In this document: in pieces, positions 63,407 through 64,000 of the stretch
Position numbering within the stretch: the first letter of the stretch is position 1
How the letters are laid out: the number at the start of each line of letters is the position of its first letter
Source: Planctomycetaceae bacterium
GTDB lineage: Bacteria > Planctomycetota > Planctomycetia > Pirellulales > Pirellulaceae
DNA: 64,000 nucleotides
Reading direction: 5' to 3'
Assembly: GCA_024642205.1 (NCBI GenBank)
Contig: JAHEBQ010000011.1
Location: 1-64,000, forward strand
Program-made: the position numbers and the translations under genes
Notes under the pieces: generated by a model
What the model saw: only the letters and a program-made list of their open reading frames with translations
The model's database searches: none
Told to the model about the DNA's origin: nothing

Positions 63407-64000
63407 ATGTCAAATCTGATCCTTTGGAGACTCAACAGGCGTTCCGTGAAGCAACGTCCTAACGCATTCGAGGCGGGGCGCTGGCGGGTCTTGCCATTGC
63501 TGCTCGTGTCCTGGATTCTCTTCAATACGGGTTGTCTGAAGAGGACCGACAATGAAGTTGTCGTTTACTCGGCGCTGGATCGCGAGTTTTCCGAACCGAT
63601 CCTGACGGACGTTGGCCGTGAACTGGGGTTCCGGGTGTTGCCGAAATTCGACCAGGAATCGAACAAGACGGTTGGACTGGTGTCCGGAATCATTGCAAGC
63701 AAAGATCGACCGCAAGCGGACGTTTTCTGGAACAACGAAATCCTGCACACGATACGCTTGCAGAAAATGGGGTTGCTGGAAGTTTATCGCAGTCCAAAGG
63801 CGGATCCGTTTCCTGGCCAGTTTGTTTCGAGTACAAGCCAGTGGACTGGCTTCGCGGCCCGGGCACGTGTGTTGATTGTCAATACGGACCTGATTCCGGA
63901 TCCAGCTGCACGCCCCAATTCCATCTACGATTTAGCAGATCCCCGATGGAAAGGCCGCTGTGCGATGGCTCGCCCGCTGTTTGGCACCACCGCGACTCAT
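63407..64000 (+). CDS. Iron/thiamine-type ABC transporter substrate-binding lipoprotein (3' end beyond window)
   Basis: Open frame to window end (absent from the ORF track because it has no stop); MSNLILWRLN...LLLVSWILFNTGCLKRTDNEVVVYSALDREFSEPILTDVGRELGFRV...KDRPQADVFWNNEILHTIRLQ...DLADPRWKGRCAMARPLFGTTATH; alternative in-frame ATG at 63386. Confidence 0.82.
   Translation, partial: MSNLILWRLNRRSVKQRPNAFEAGRWRVLPLLLVSWILFNTGCLKRTDNEVVVYSALDREFSEPILTDVGRELGFRVLPKFDQESNKTVGLVSGIIASKDRPQADVFWNNEILHTIRLQKMGLLEVYRSPKADPFPGQFVSSTSQWTGFAARARVLIVNTDLIPDPAARPNSIYDLADPRWKGRCAMARPLFGTTATH

Overview
The window looks like chromosomal DNA from a planctomycete, probably Pirellulaceae-like. That assignment is inferred from protein families and operon style and was not tested. 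It is densely coding on both strands, with about 45 supportable CDSs. I saw no rRNA, CRISPR array or insertion sequence, and I recognised no tRNA. Landmarks: (1) a dnaA-dnaN-DUF721-gyrB cluster with a candidate oriC between dnaA and dnaN; (2) prfB with an in-frame CTT-TGA-C programmed +1 frameshift site; (3) a 742-aa internally duplicated chorismate mutase/prephenate dehydratase (CM-PDT-ACT-CM-PDT-ACT), whose two CM halves have lost different catalytic residues; (4) a pilT-like gene translationally coupled to two GspE/PilB-like proteins that have lost Walker A, Walker B and His-box residues but kept the C-terminal zinc finger; (5) an ECF sigma / anti-sigma-like / PDZ / Spy-like cluster; (6) two sigma54 activators flanking rplU, one with no canonical start codon upstream of its conserved domain start; (7) housekeeping genes glyA, hemA-ccsA-like, fabI, scpB, cysteine desulfurase, RecQ-like helicase and amt. 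The most novel candidates are the pseudo-ATPase pair beside PilT and the tandem P-protein. All family calls come from reading motifs by eye; no database search was run.
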